Assembly: GCA_000231825.2 (NCBI GenBank)
Contig: JH720384.1
Span: 1 to 64,000, forward strand
Direction: 5' to 3'
Origin: Tetrahymena elliotti 4EA
Taxonomy: Eukaryota > Ciliophora > Oligohymenophorea > Hymenostomatida > Tetrahymenidae
Length of the DNA: 64,000 nt
A program made the translations under genes and the position numbers. Shown piece by piece: positions 1 to 14,500 of this stretch. The notes under the pieces were generated by a model that was not told where the DNA came from, searched no databases, and was given only the letters and a program-made list of their open reading frames with translations. Positions within the stretch are counted from its first letter, which is position 1. Every line of letters starts with the position of its first letter.

Positions 1-287
1 ATTGAATACTATAAAATTAGAATAGAAAAATAAATTTATAGAATTCTGGTAGATAATGATTTAAAACAATAGGAAATATAATTACAAGTAAGTGGAATTT
101 TTAATTTGTGTAAGAATATCGGTGTATTTCAATGCAGATAGGATAAAACAGTTTATTTAAAAAGATCATTATTTTATTTAAATTTTATGCTAGTTTTTAT
201 CATTTAAAATAAAAAATGAGTTCTGAAGAACATATAATGCTATTATTTTTTAGTTTAATTTTTAGCCACAACTTTTAGGTTTTTTGA
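1..287 (+). CDS. Possible 3' end of a gene cut by the window edge
   Basis: Weak candidate. Frame 1 is open from base 1 to 87 using the ciliate code. It is followed by a good intron, GTAAGT at 88 and TTTCAATGCAG ending at 137. The frame then continues in phase to TGA at 285-287. Visible residues begin IEYYKIRIEKQ and end HNFQVF, 78 in all. No domain is recognisable, and in DNA this AT-rich an open stretch of this length can arise by chance because only TGA stops translation. The canonical splice sites are the only real support. Confidence 0.3.
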
Positions 288-2567
288 TCAGAAATACTTA
301 AGTTTTTCTATTTTTTTGTAAATTAAAAATAGATTGGCTTAAATTGGTGAATTATTTTGTTTGAATTAATCAAATTTAAAAACTGTGCTTTTTAATATGA
401 TAAGATTGATTAATTTTTTTTTATTTATGAAAAAGAAAAATATATTTTTGTCCTGAATTTTTTATTATCTTTTTCAATAGAAAATTATCTTTTTCTAAAT
501 AATATGACTGTAAATTATAATTTGGATGGCCACTATAGGGTACTATTTCTATTATAAAATAAAATATTGATTAGAAATAATTTAAAATAGAGGGGATCTC
601 TTAAAGACTTTTTTTATTTCTAAATTTAGTATTTAAAGTAAACGCTTGAGTTTGTTATAAAATAGAAGATATTTTATTAAGTTAATTAAAATTTAGTTTA
701 AATATGCTTCTACAATTAAGTGGTAAAAAATAAAATTACTCATGAAAAATGTTTATCTAAAATTAGAAATTATTCTCAAAATTTATAATAGTGTTATGTA
801 CATATCAATGAATTAATAAAAAAATGGCCAAATATTACTGTAATGTATGCGTTATGTATGACATATTTAAAGAAAAATAAAATAGTCAAAAAAATAAAAA
901 ATAATTTGGGATGAAAAGATGTACCTTTTTACTGTATGGAAAACAAATTTTAAGCTAAATCTCCTTCAAAAAAAATATAAAATTATATTTATCTATATCC
1001 TTATCAAAAGATTAATTTAGGTGTGCATGAATTATTTTGAAGCCTTTATTGATAAAAAATTATCACTTTTAATGTGCATTAATTAAAGATGAAATAGTAA
1101 TAGCTATTATTAGATAATCTGTCTAGTCTATTTTTTTAAGAATAAGGAATTACACTGTTTAATAAAAAAGAACCAAACGAAATTAAAACATTTTAGAAGA
1201 TTAAATTAAAAGGTGGAGATTTAACATAATATTTACAGATATTACATTTGTGGTATTTTAGAGATCTTGAAAATAAGAAAATGAATTAATACGAATTTTT
1301 TAAGAAAGTAAATTATTATACCAAAATTTTATAATTTACAAAAAAATCAAATAGACAAATCTTATTAATTTATTCATAATTCACCCATTTTAATGGATAT
1401 GAATAGATAGATACTAGGCCAAGAAAGATATATTTGTAATCAAAGAAAAAAAAAAGATACTTCATTTACTTGTTAAACTTAAGCTGCTATTACTAGTTCT
1501 CTAGACAGCTATTCGTAGTGGAAAATATTAATTTTGCTATTTTTTTGTGAGATATTATGGAGATACTACTGGAAAGGAAAAATGATTCTTTAGTTATATT
1601 TTGAAAGGATAAAAGAAAATCTTAATTAGTTTAAGAATTCAAAAGATGTATGTAGTTTAGAAATATTGATTACTACGCACATATCGCTTTATGTAAGACT
1701 TGGGTTTATTAAAAGATACTCAAAGAATAGTATAGCCTATTTATTTGTTAAATGTAAATTAAATGAAAATCCCTCTTTTACATTAGAAAGAAAAAGGATC
1801 GAAAAAGAGGAATAATTAAATGATTATTAGGGATTATAGATATTAAATAGATATATATATAATTGCAAATATTGGATTAAATCATAAATTAAATTTGAAA
1901 ATATCGACAGTCTGTTTTAAATAAAAGCGTAAAAGATTAATATAACAAACCAAAGTTAGATTTTATTTAAGGCTAAATATCGTAAGACAATTTTATACAG
2001 AAATACTTTTTTAGGAAACATTTACTTAATTGCGTTAATTAGAAATAAATGCACCCCCTAAAAATATAAAAAGGAAATGTGTGATCTTTTCTTTCATAAT
2101 ATGTAAACAATTAAAATAGACAATTTTTTAATATCTGAAAGCTAAAAAAAGGGTATGTAATCCCCTTCTTTCAATTTGATCCATCGGCTAGCTAGTCCAA
2201 AGAAAAAATACATTAAACTGAGCGAAGTGGTTCAAATTTCAAGCAATATTGAAGCTGTTTATAGTAACCACCATTTCTTAAATATTTATATGAAAATTAA
2301 ATTTAAATGTAGGATTCTTTAATTAAGCCAAGGTAATAATTACTTCTAGGTTGTGATTAAAAAAAACTGACTAGTTAAAAAATATTAAAATTAACCTATT
2401 TTTTTTTGGGAGTATAGGCGCTATCTACTTTTTTTAATTGCGTAGAGGAAAGAATAAATCTTGATAATAATTAAATAATAATAAAAAATAAAAATTAATT
2501 AATAATTTGATTCAACAAAAGAAAAATCAAAAATATTAACCTAAATTCATATTCAAAATTAAATATA
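288..2567. other. AT-rich spacer
   Basis: I see no convincing coding segment on either strand. The sequence is a patchwork of A and T runs with no repeat above chance. The 5' flank and promoter of the gene starting at 2568 must lie in its last part, but no recognisable promoter motif stands out. Confidence 0.5.
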
Positions 2568-3197
2568 ATGTTGTCTTCTTCTAACTCATTCGAAATATCT
2601 GAACAAAGCTCTCCCTCTATGACTAACATCTCTAATTATGCTGAGGAGGCTGACTTAGAGAGTCTCAGTGAGGAATAACTCTTTGCTATGATATTGGATG
2701 ATGTCTCAGCAAATAATGTTTGCTAATAAAGAGATTACAAGATATATTTAACTTAACTTTACTATTCCTTTAAATATGAATGGGTTGATTTTGAAGAAAG
2801 AGATGATAACTAACTTTTGGAATATTTTAATTTTTATAAAGAGGCCAACAATACCATCAAAAACCTCATAAAAAGTTTCATCACTTACGTTAATAAGAAG
2901 AGTGACTGCCTTATCCTCGAATGTATGGACATTCTTGAAAAAGACAGCACTACTATAAAAAAATAATTCAAAAAATTCTGTGACCGCCACGCAATTAATA
3001 ACAACTTCTTGGTCAGATTAATTGAAAGCGAAAGATACGGAAAGCAATTCTAATATTATCTCCGTCATTATGCTTTACAATGGCTCGTGCAGAGCAAGGT
3101 CAACAACAAGCCTGCCCACATGATCGGCATTTTCCTTTCTTTAAGATGTTTCTAAAATTCAACAATTTTGTAAAAGATTAATTCTTATAGAAAATGA
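2568..3197 (+). CDS. Hypothetical protein, 209 aa, single exon
   Basis: ATG at 2568 (context ATATAATG) opens a 210-codon frame ending in TGA at 3195-3197, with TAA read as Gln several times. Base composition is clearly richer in G and C than the flanks and codon use is typical of ciliate coding DNA (AAC, GAC, TTC, CTC, ACC), so the gene is real. The first ~45 residues are Ser/Glu/Asp-rich and acidic (MLSSSNSFEISEQSS). The rest looks like a compact helical domain with aromatic and basic residues (YKIYLTQLYYSFKYEW, ERYGKQFQYYLRHYALQWLV). There is no signal peptide, membrane segment or cysteine pattern, and I do not recognise the family. It ends in a basic tail (KINSYRK). The next gene downstream converges from the minus strand more than 5 kb away. 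Confidence 0.85.
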
Positions 3198-6100
3198 GCA
3201 AATTAAAAAGCATAAAAAGTGCCTAGATTGTTGACCATGAAAATAACGAACAAACAAATTGCAAAATTAAGATTAAAATATTTCGATAAAATTAATAATA
3301 ACTTATAAATCTAAATAATAATTCAAATAAATAAACTAAATTTACTTTTACTTTCACTATAAAATACATAAAAAATTAATAACTACATAACTATTCACTC
3401 CACTCACTCAATCACTATTCTTTAAATTGACACTTCTTGTCATAACTACAAACATACATAAAATCAACCATAAATACCTATACACACATTCTAACACTCA
3501 AACAAACAAATAAATAAATTTCCACACTCAAAAAAACTCTTACTGTTACTTTAAACTTATTAATTATTGTTATAAGCATGTGAAATAAGTCTAATTCTCC
3601 ATTTTAAACTGCAAACTAAGAAATTAATTAAATTATTAATTCATGTTTTATTGTTTTTTTTATAAAAATATATTTTTGTAAGCTTTAAATTTATAGTCTT
3701 ATTAACCAATTTTTCCATTCTATAAATTACGCAGGAGAACTTGAAAAAGCAAACAAATATTAAACACAAATAATATCAAAGTGGTATTTTTTTGTCAAAA
3801 TAATAAATAATTTCTTCATGGCTAAATTAGTGATCATAAATTAAAATGTAAATAATCAGTATTTTAATTAAAATGGTGTAACAGATATTTTTTGGTTGAA
3901 GTCAAAGTTCAATTTTTCTTTTATAAATTATTTGGTTGCTAGACAAAAAACTTAAATTGAATCAGAAAGCAACTTCAAATTAGGTTGATTTAAAAATTGA
4001 AGCAATGAAGAATACAACTTTGCTTTTTGATTATTATTTGGCAGAAATTATCATGAAATATGTCTGTTAAGAGTTATTTGGTTTGAATAAAAATTAACTT
4101 TTTTATCATGCATATTTTCTTTCAAAAATTAATTGAAATTTCAATTTGAATTTTTGCATTGAAAGGAGATGAATAATTTAGGTAGAGTAGATGAAGGAAT
4201 GAATTATTGATTATTAAGTAAATTTTAGGGATTTAAATAAAAATTAAAAGATTGAAATGTAATAATTAAAAGCTATTTATAGATAATTAGCATATTATAC
4301 TTAAATACATTTCTTATTGTAAATACACTTATCTGAGTGATTCTATTCAGAAAATCAATAATTGTAATTGGAGGCAGAAAATTTCATAGGCTAAATAAAT
4401 GATTAAAACTGTCAATTTCTAATCATTAAAACACAAATTAAGCCTACATTTTATTTTATTCAAATAGATATTTTATAAACAAACAAGCACATTTTAAATT
4501 TTTATTCTTCACATCAAAACAAAAATAAATTTGGCCAAGAAGATATAAAATATTATTTTTTAATATAATAATTATATTATTAGAACTATTAATTACACAG
4601 ATATAAAAGGCAAAATTTTATTTTTTTACTTAATAAAGATATTGGGGATAATACTATTTTGTGTTCGTGTTTGTGTTTATCCGTTCGTGTGTGTCTTTTA
4701 ATTTACTTTTTATAAAATACAACAGATTGTAAAAAATCATCCATAAATTTGCCTAGCGAGAGATATATCCCCAAATGAAATAGAAAAATGGATTGCCTCA
4801 TTCTTCTTTAATTTTATATTAGGACATAGTAACTAAAAGCCAGAAATACCAATCCAAAATTTTTGTAAAAAATATGCTTTTTTCATAGTATTTTGGACAT
4901 TGTTGTTTGCTTAAAGAGAAATATAAAGATAGTAATATTACAATTAGTACTGTAATAGTTATAAACTAGGTATTTTTTAGGAAGGACTCTTTCTATAAAT
5001 GTAACACCTTATAAGGGAGGATATTCTGATATTTTGCATAACGTATTTCAGTGTATAGAAATCCTATTTAAAAGGATTTCCTCTTCATGAATTTACTTAA
5101 CTTTGAGATAGCATTTAAAGAAAAAATTTGGTTATAACAAATAAATCAAATTTAGTTAGTTACCCTTAATTAATTTTTAGATATTTTTCATGTAAACTCA
5201 AATACTCGCTCACATTTATTTCTCTTTAAATCTGCAATTAAAAGTTAGTAAGCGAGTAAATAAAAACCGGATACAAAATATGTATTTTATAAGCTACAAG
5301 CAGGTCAAAAATTTTTTAAACTCTCTCAAAACGAATTTTCTGACAAATGGTGATAGAAAATACAATAGCTAACTAATCTCTCAATCCATTTCCTATTTTT
5401 TATACACTAGTACAGCCTGTAAAATTTTGAGTGATGTACTAGCCTAGTTTACTGTCCAATAATAATAATGAGAAAATAAAATCGTCTACTAATCCAAAGT
5501 AAGATTTTTTAAACAAAGTATAAAAGACATTAAGTCTACAGACAAGTATTTTGTTTGTCTCTTGATAGAAACTAAATTACGCACCCATTTAAAATAGAAA
5601 AATCCTATAATAGCTACTAAGAAATAAAGACTTTTTCATTTAATATTTTTGTTTAGCAAAGCAGATTAATAAAAAGATAGATATTGAATTTTAGAACAAA
5701 AAATCTGTATTATTTGATGAAAATTAAAAAAAACAAAATTTTTTAAACAAAAGTTATTTCTTTCTCTTTTCATTCATTTATTTAGTTAGTGTGTAATCTA
5801 ATCTTTTTCCTCATCATATTTAAATATTGTTAAATTAAAAGCTATTTGTGATTTGTATAATAATCTTAAAAAAATTCTTGCTTTTTTCTATTAAAAAGTG
5901 TTTCAGATAATTTTTAGAAAAATAATCAATCAAAGATAAGAGTTATATATATTGTTTGTTCTTTTTTGGGCTGTAGATTGCCTTATAATCTTTAGTAATA
6001 AAGAGATCTTCCTTTATATACAATTTATTTGAAGATTTTTGATTCTTTACTTAAACTACCTACCTACATACAAACAAGCAAATTTGTTTATTCTAGATTA

Positions 6101-8551
6101 TGAAAAAAAATAGGCTGAGTACAATTTCTGATTGAAATGAACTGTTAATAAGATAAAACAGACTAGCTTACAAGATATATTAAATTTAAAGTCCCTATTG
6201 ATGTGATTTGTTGTTTTAATAGTGTAAACTTAGAATAGAAAAACTGAAGTAAATTAGCTAATTGAAGAAGAATCAACTTACTAACTAATCAATATTCTTA
6301 TTTAAATTTACATATAATATTAATTACAAATTAATGAGTCTATTTTACGTGAACTATTCACTGATTATAATTAATTGAATAACGTAATTAAATCATCAAC
6401 AAGCTTTATATATTATCTACTTATTCTCCATGTAAACAATTTTCAGAAGAAAACCAGCAAAATTTCTTCACCATTTTCAATAAAATCTTTCATATAAAAT
6501 CTTGATATTAGCCTACTAAAGATATGCGCTTCTATTTAAATAGAAATATGTGTTTTTAATCAAATATGCATTAGTTTAATATCAATAAAATTTTTCCTTA
6601 TTAACATCAAAATGATGTCAAAAAAAAGGAATCATTTTAGGAGAATACAAATCTTAATTTATATCACTATAATGTTAAAATGACCTCTTCTATGCTTAAA
6701 TTATGATTTCTGTTGATTTCCTTAATTTTTTCTATTCCAATTATCACCTCTTGAAGAGTTTGCTGAGTAAATTAGGAGAGTGATAAGTTAGTTATTTATG
6801 CTTTCTTCTACAAGTAAACAGATACAGAGCTTTTTTTTTGTATTTTTCTGTAGATGGAAATTGATTATTTGTATAATATTCCCTCAAAAAGGGATGCAGT
6901 TGCTCTTTTTTATCAAAATATTATACATTAAAGGACTATTTTCATAATAGCGGTTTAAAATGAAAAATTTGATAGTCGATGAAGATTTTGAATTCAAAAT
7001 GAATGCCTCAAAAGCCAGTCTTTATTTTATTAAAAGTAAATTTAAAGGATACAAATTTATCAAAAGAAATCTATATTTTCTTGAAAGCCTTGTATTTTTG
7101 CAAAATTCACAGCTGAGCTTAATGATTTGTGTCATTTTATAAGTCTAAGAAAAAGAAAAGCTTTTCTAATACAGTAATTTGAAATGATCTTTGATTTTGA
7201 TATGTATTTTTTAAAAAGTGCATCTAGTGCTATTCAAAACAGAGCAAATACCAAATCAATTCGAAAATCAGCAAATAAAATAAGCATAAAATAAAATGTC
7301 AGATTTCAAGCAAGTAAAGGTAATTTTAGTGGCCAAAAGAGTAATCATTAATTGTTTTTTCATTTAAAACGTTGATGATGATTATATTTAATGAAAATCC
7401 TCTATTCTTACATCATAATAAAAGTCAATGAGGAATTATAAGATAATTATTATCTATTTCATTTTACTTCCCTCTAAAATCACACGATTAAAAAAATTTA
7501 TTAAATAATAAAATTGTATCTATTTCTTCTATTTCAAAAAATCTAATTAAAATTTATAAAGCCTTGTAATTTGATTATAAAGAGAAAACAATCAATTTTC
7601 TACCAGATTTTTTAATTCTTGATTATTGTTTTAATATTCCTTTCTTAAAATCACAAAATTCATTTTGGTTCATTAAAACGAAATAAATTAGTATCACTTC
7701 CACTCATCTTTAATTAGCCTTTATTTTGCATGTGTCGTCATTAATAAGCTTTATCGTTGTTAAGCAATCAGCTTCATAAAGATACATTTTCTGAAAGTAA
7801 TTAAAGCGATATTAAATATATTACTTCGAGTAAGGTAACATTTTTTAATCTACCAAAGTATTTATTAGTTTCACGCACCTAATAATTTTTATTTATATTT
7901 TTGCAGAGTGGATCAAAAAAACTTTAATTTACAAGTATAGCCATAATAATAGGTTTAAGATAACTCAAAAATTATGATAGTGCTTTAGACTGTCTCTAAA
8001 AAAAGGTAAATAATCTATTTTAATTTGGATTAATGACCTAAAAATAACTTAAGACTAAATAAACATCGTTTATTTAAAAATGTAATTAATAATAAAAATC
8101 CAGACTGATTAGCTTTTCCTTTGGTCAGTAACTGGGAACTTAATTATTGTCTCTTATTTCGTAGACAAAATGATGCGAATTATCTATTTATTTTAATTTT
8201 TGTAGTATTAGGTCAAGTTTATAAAGTAATTCTTAAGTTTTTAGCTGATTTAATTTTGCAATTCCGCACAAAGAATGGCTCCTTTAAATTTTTATTTAAA
8301 TTATTGAAAAAAGAAATCCTTAACAAATAGATGTTGAAGGACTACTTTATTTCTTAATTTAATGAAACTTTTCTTTTAGTTATTCAAACCAAACACACAA
8401 AAAAAGGAAGGTGCTTGATTTACAACTTAATTTGGAAGTTGAGACAATTTTTAACAAATAATGCAATCAGTTCAAAGAAAGAAAAAGGGGTTGTTACAAA
8501 AATAAATTTTGGATTAATTTTCAAGTTACTAAATACATAAAAACTTATATT
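3198..8551. other. Long AT-rich intergenic region between convergent genes
   Basis: 5.3 kb without a confident gene. The first part (about 3260-3560) is strikingly poor in G on the plus strand, rich in ACA, CAC and ACT words. Near 4660-4700 there is a short GT-rich stretch (GTGTTCGTGTTTGTG). One small open frame is listed separately at 6960-7187. Beyond this I see nothing but AT-rich sequence. This is the longest gene-free stretch in the window apart from the microexon region. Confidence 0.5.
6960..7187 (+). CDS. Small open frame, possibly spurious
   Basis: ATG at 6960 (preceded by AAA) runs to TGA at 7185-7187, 75 residues with the ciliate code. The first 25 residues (MKNLIVDEDFEFKMNASKAS) have plausible coding composition. 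The remainder is hydrophobic and basic without a recognisable motif. It stands alone in a long spacer and could be chance. Confidence 0.15.
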
Positions 8552-11500
8552 TCATCTTTAGTAGGTATTTATATCATTTTGTTGACTATAATCGTCTTCT
8601 TCATCTTCATTCGGCTATATTACATTTATATTTTTTTACATATAAGAACCGCTTTGCTAGTTCTGGCTTCTTATGTTTGTTAGTTACCTTGTGTTTTGGT
8701 TTTAATGTTCAGCAAAAATATCATCATCTTCATCTTCATCATTCTACTGATTATTCAAATAGTTGCCACTTTTTTGCGATTACCCATCTCCTAGATTGTA
8801 ATCATCACCTTGAACCTTTTCACTCTTCTATTGGCTATCTTAAAGAGGAACTACTTGGTTCTTTTTAGCTGGTTCAGAAGCCTCGTAATCGTCGTCTTCT
8901 CCTTTTTTACTAGATTCTTGTTTACTACTTTCTTATTAGCTCATCCAATCTTCAGGATTAGCCTTTAAAGGAACGATATTGATGGGGTCAAAGTAAATGT
9001 CTTCCTACAGAACTGTCCATAAATATAAGCCAGAATAGGCAAAGATAAAGACAAAGGATAAAATTATAAAAATTATTGCCATAATTCTTTTTTGTTGGGA
9101 AGGGGAGTCGTCATTCATACAGTTTAAGCAAAGAATGATCATTACAATTAAAAATAATTCGCAAGCAATATCACGGCGCTAAATCAAATTAAAATGAAAA
9201 GGTCTTGTTATTAACAAAACAATTACATTTAAAAGTCTCACAGCTATGCAGAAAATAATTTAGTAAAACACATCTCCACTTAAGAAAACCAGCACAGCTG
9301 CATAAGCAATTTTTGTTAAGTAAGGATAAATTATATAATATTTTCCTCTTTTTAAATTGAATTTCAGTCCGTCAAACAAATGTAAATATTTCTCAAACCA
9401 GTCTGTTCTCTTGTGTAATTTTTGATAAAAAACATATTTCTTCATCAACACTCCTCCCATAAACAGCACTCCAAGAAATGATAAGATACAAAGGATGAAA
9501 TTTAATGCGGACAAGATCGTTGCAAATGATAATGATTGCAATTACAAGAATATCGAAATACATAAATAGTAGAAAATAAAGTCAAATAACCTGATATAGG
9601 CATCCCACTGCATTACTTCTTTTATTTTTTCTGTGACCTGAGTGACTTAGTCTATTTCAACAAACCTGTAAAGTAGCAAATTAATTGCTTGTAAAAGAGA
9701 TAGAATGATGAAACACAAAATTATCGTTCCCAAGATTGTATGAATGAAGCTGCTGTTTAATAACTACTTCTAAATGATCAAATTGTCCTTATCAGCAAAA
9801 TTTTTTAAGTCACTTGAAGACAACGGGATAGAGTCGAATATACTGTACATACCTCTCAAATTGTATACTAAGTCAGCCTGCTAAAAGAGTTAATAGCTAA
9901 AGACATCCAGTCTGATATTGAAGAACCTTTTAAACAGAAATAAATTTCAATTCAAACTCTTAAATTTAAATGACAAAATAAAAAAATGAATTTCCTTTCT
10001 TATTTTTTATGAATAAAACAAATGAAATATCTTGATAATTAGATAAAACTATTCTTTCAAATGTTTATTTTGATTTTTTAAAGTTATTTTTCTTTTAAAT
10101 AAACAAAAAATATTACCTCATCAAACCAATCACTTAAATAACTTCAACATATTTAAAAACTCTTCCTTAACCAAAGTTGTAAAGATAAACAAAAAGTGGT
10201 CCCAGCAAGACAAAAGAAAAAGAAATGAAAACCCATGAAACAGCTACAGCAGCATTATTTTCTTCGCTAGAGTAGTAAATGTAATAAGGTAAAGGAACAG
10301 TAAAAGGTGTAAATTGAGAAATGAGAGTGTAGTTGTAAATATCTTGGATGTTGTTTCTAAAAGACATTGAAAAATCAATATTTGCAATAAAATCTTAAAC
10401 GGTTTTTGTGTAGTTAAATTTAACCTTTATTGTTTATTCATCAATAAATTGCAGCGTGTAATTGTAGTATTTAGAAGACAGTCCTGTTATCTTGATGACT
10501 ACATCCTGTTGCGTGATGTTAACAGGAGGATTTTGTATTTTTCTGTCAAATTTTACAAAGATCACTGTATAATCGATGTTAGATTGGTAACCTGAGACTT
10601 TAGGAGGTCTTTTTTCATAACAAATAGAAGGACCTTCATTATTTTCTAAAATACAAGCATAGTTGTTTTCTATTTAGCAAGTAGCAGAACATCCATCTAA
10701 GTTCTCAGTATTTCCATCATCGCATTTCTCTGAAGATGGCTAAAAGTATCCATCTCCACAAACATTTGGCAAAGAAGAACAAGTCTTTCCATCAACCTTA
10801 TAACCTAGAGAAATAACGGATAAAAATTTCAATAAAAAAATAATAGAAATCGATAAAAATTAATAATAAAAATAATTTTATTTGTATATTATAAGCACAA
10901 AATACATTTAATGTGATTATATAAAAGTATTATTGTTTAAAAGAAGTATTCAGCTTGTTAATTATCAATTAAATAAAGCTCAATTTATTATTAGCTTATA
11001 TGTGGCTGTAATAACTTTAATCTCAATTTTAAACAAACTTTAAAATTTTAATTTATTGATGTGTTAAATGTTATCAAAATTCATTCATTTTTTAAGTAAA
11101 AAATTCATGTTCATTTAAATAAAACATTTTGAGATATTTTCGGATATTTAAAATTTCTTTTGAATATTTTTTGATTAAATTTAAATTACCAATTGCACAT
11201 TTTAAGCATTGACTTTGTTTATCATCACAAGAATAGCAATTAGGGTCTAAACCACATAATTTACAAGTCTAGGAGGTGGGATCAAGGAAATAGAGATCAG
11301 CACATCCTTAACAATCATTTGATTTGGTACATTTTGAGCATGGGAATGGACAACGAGTGCATTCGTTTCCTAATACAGGATTTAAGGTTGGATAAAAACC
11401 AGTAGGGCATTCTTAATAGCAAATACCTTCAGCTATATAATAGTTGTTTTGGCAAGAAAGACAAGATGATTTCTAACTATTTAGACACTTTTTACAGTTA

Positions 11501-14500
11501 GTGTCTGAGCAATTTAAGCAAGATTAAGTAATCTTATCTCTGTATTAACCATTAGTGCATTATTTGTCACAAGATGCAGTCACTGGATTCTTGTAGTGAT
11601 CTGGGAAACATAAAGTGCAATCTTTAATTGCTTTGCTGGTACATTACAAACAATTACTTGCGCATTAAAAGCAGCTTGATCTACCTCCTACTATTATCTA
11701 AGTACAACTGTATCCTATTTCTATTTTACATTCTGAGCTGCACCCATCTCCATTCTAATTTATTTCAAAAAATTTTTTCTATTAAGAAATTCAATAAAAA
11801 TAATTTTTTACATTCAGATTTTCATCATCACATTCCTCGTTAGTATCAATAACACCATTTCCACAAAGATTGGTGCAAACTGATTATGCCAAATTTAGAC
11901 CAGTGCAAGAGTAATTCAATTCAATTTTACAGTTTTAATCGCAACCATCTCCTGTTAAAATATTTCCATCATCACATTCTTCATTATACTATTTAATTCC
12001 ATCTCCACATATTGGTAAACCTAAAAAGTTTTTCAATAAAAGCAGTTAAAATTAAATGTTTTCAAATAAATGAATTTTATATTACAAACATCACTTGTAG
12101 TTGTAGAACCACCTTAGCATATAAACCCAGTTAATACAGCAGTACAACTATCATTGCAACCAGTAGGTTAACCACTTATCTTTGGCCCAGCATCACAAAC
12201 TTCATTAGGCTCTCTAATACCATCTGTGCATGGATTTGCTATACTAGAAATTTGAGTGCAAACAGAATGAGTAGTTGGTGAAGTATTAGTACAAAACCAA
12301 CCAGATTCTACTTAGCAAGAAGCATTGCAGCCATCTCCAGTAGCATTATTTCCATCATCACATTCTTCATTGCCATCAAGCTTTCCATTTGGGCACTTTA
12401 ATTTAATATTTTTAATTTTCAATAAAGTTTGTAAATAAACAAATATTTACAAGTGGTTAACATGTATCTGGAGAAGTACTTGAACCTCCTTAACAATAAT
12501 AACCAGAATCAACACTACAATTTGAGCATCCAGTAGTTTTACCATTATCGCATTATTCATTTGTATCTCTTCTATTATTTCCACAAAGAGATAAAAGTGT
12601 TGTACATGGTTATGCACTACAATCTTTTAATATTTAATTTAATTTATTTTTAAAAATTTTTCTTAAATTAAAAGAAAGAAAAATAAATCATATTATTTAA
12701 ATCTGAGGAAAATTACAAAATCCAATATCAACAAGGCAATTGGTACATCCATCATTTGGGATTGTGTTACCATCATCACATTCCTTATTTATTTTAATTA
12801 ATATTATTTATGATATTCCAAAATAGTAATTAAAAAATGTACTTCATTAAGATTAACTACACCATTTCCACACAAAGATACACAAACACTAGGATTAGTT
12901 CCTGTACATTAGTAGCCTGTATCAACAATACAATTAGAACATCCATCGCTATCTATTTAATTACCATCATCACACTATTCATCTTATTTGATATTGAAAA
13001 TAAAATAAATTAGATTAAAATTTTCAATTAATTTTTTTACTGGTTTAAACTTTTCCATCTCCACAAGCTATTATGCATTTACTAGGCATAGGAGTATTGG
13101 TGCAAATATAGCCTGGATCAACTTAGCAATTAGTACATCCATCATAATCTATAAAATTACTATCATCACATTACTCTGACCCATCTATTACGCCATTACC
13201 ACATAATTAACATAAACCGTTATTTGGATTAGCAGCTTAAGGAGAACATGAAGCTGCTGCTACGCAACTGGTTGCTTTCAAATAGTAATTTGTTGCACAA
13301 GCAACACAAGAATAAGTAGGAGTTCCAGAAATAACAGTACCAGTACAATAAGTACATGTTGAACTACATGTTGAGCAAGTTTTAACATCTTAGTTATTTA
13401 CACCAAATTAGGATGTATCACAAGCTTTTTATTAAAATAAATCATTAATTTAAAAGAAAATAAAAAAATTATTTACATGAATAACAAATTCCATATTGTT
13501 CATAATAACCTGCTGCACAGTTTAAGCATAAAATTGATGAATATTTAGCAAAGGCTATTTAGCAATTTGATATGCAACTAGGACTGTTAGAATATACTCC
13601 TAAGCCAGAATAAATCTTTAATTAAGTTAACTAAATATCCCCTGTATATGAGTTCAAAGTACTACCTATTGTAAATCCATTTAAAACACTTTCATCCCAA
13701 ACTGTACTTGTGTACAATTTTTGATAATTAGAAGTAGTTAAATCTCCATAATCTAACTTAAAAATGTAATAATTGTAATAAGGAACAGAATTTGTGTAGA
13801 AAGCCAAGCTAATTATAACTTGAAACCAAGTAGTTGAAGGAATAACCTTAGAATCAGTATAAACTTAATTATTAATCACAATTTTTATGTTACGAGCTTA
13901 GTTAGTTAGAACATTTAAAATATTGCTAGCTGTCTTCTTTGACAGCAAAATTACATCTTTTACACCATCCGTCAAATCTGCATCTGTATTTACTGTGAAC
14001 CCTGCAGGGTATTTTATCCAAAAAGATATTGTAACACCCTAATTATTATAAAATATTTGTTTATTATTTATTTAAATCCCAAAAGAATTCAAAATATTAG
14101 TTAAATATAAAATTGATTTCAATCTTTATTTAATTATTTTTAATTTATTTCAAATATGAGAAATAAAGGATTAAAAAATGTAATTTTACTCTAAAATTAA
14201 AAAATTCTTTCTCCTTCTTTAGAATTATTTTTATTTGGTTTAACTAAGGCAACTATTTTGTGCTTTATATCATAATTGTTTTAATAAATAATCCAAATAA
14301 TACATTCACAATTTTAAAAAATACTCCTTTTTTTTGTTCCTCAAAATAGTTTTTTTTTAATTAAATTATGCTTTACCAAATTTTCTAATTAAAATAAATG
14401 CTTTTTGTATTTTTTTGTGGAAGAAATTACTTTAATAAATATCTATTTCTAATAAAGTTAATTGTTTATTCTTCGTAAAAATCAAATATGTTCACTTTTC

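Noticed and set aside
2220..2290. tRNA-like TTCAAAT loop
   Set aside because: The flanking bases do not pair into a T stem and no cloverleaf can be drawn.
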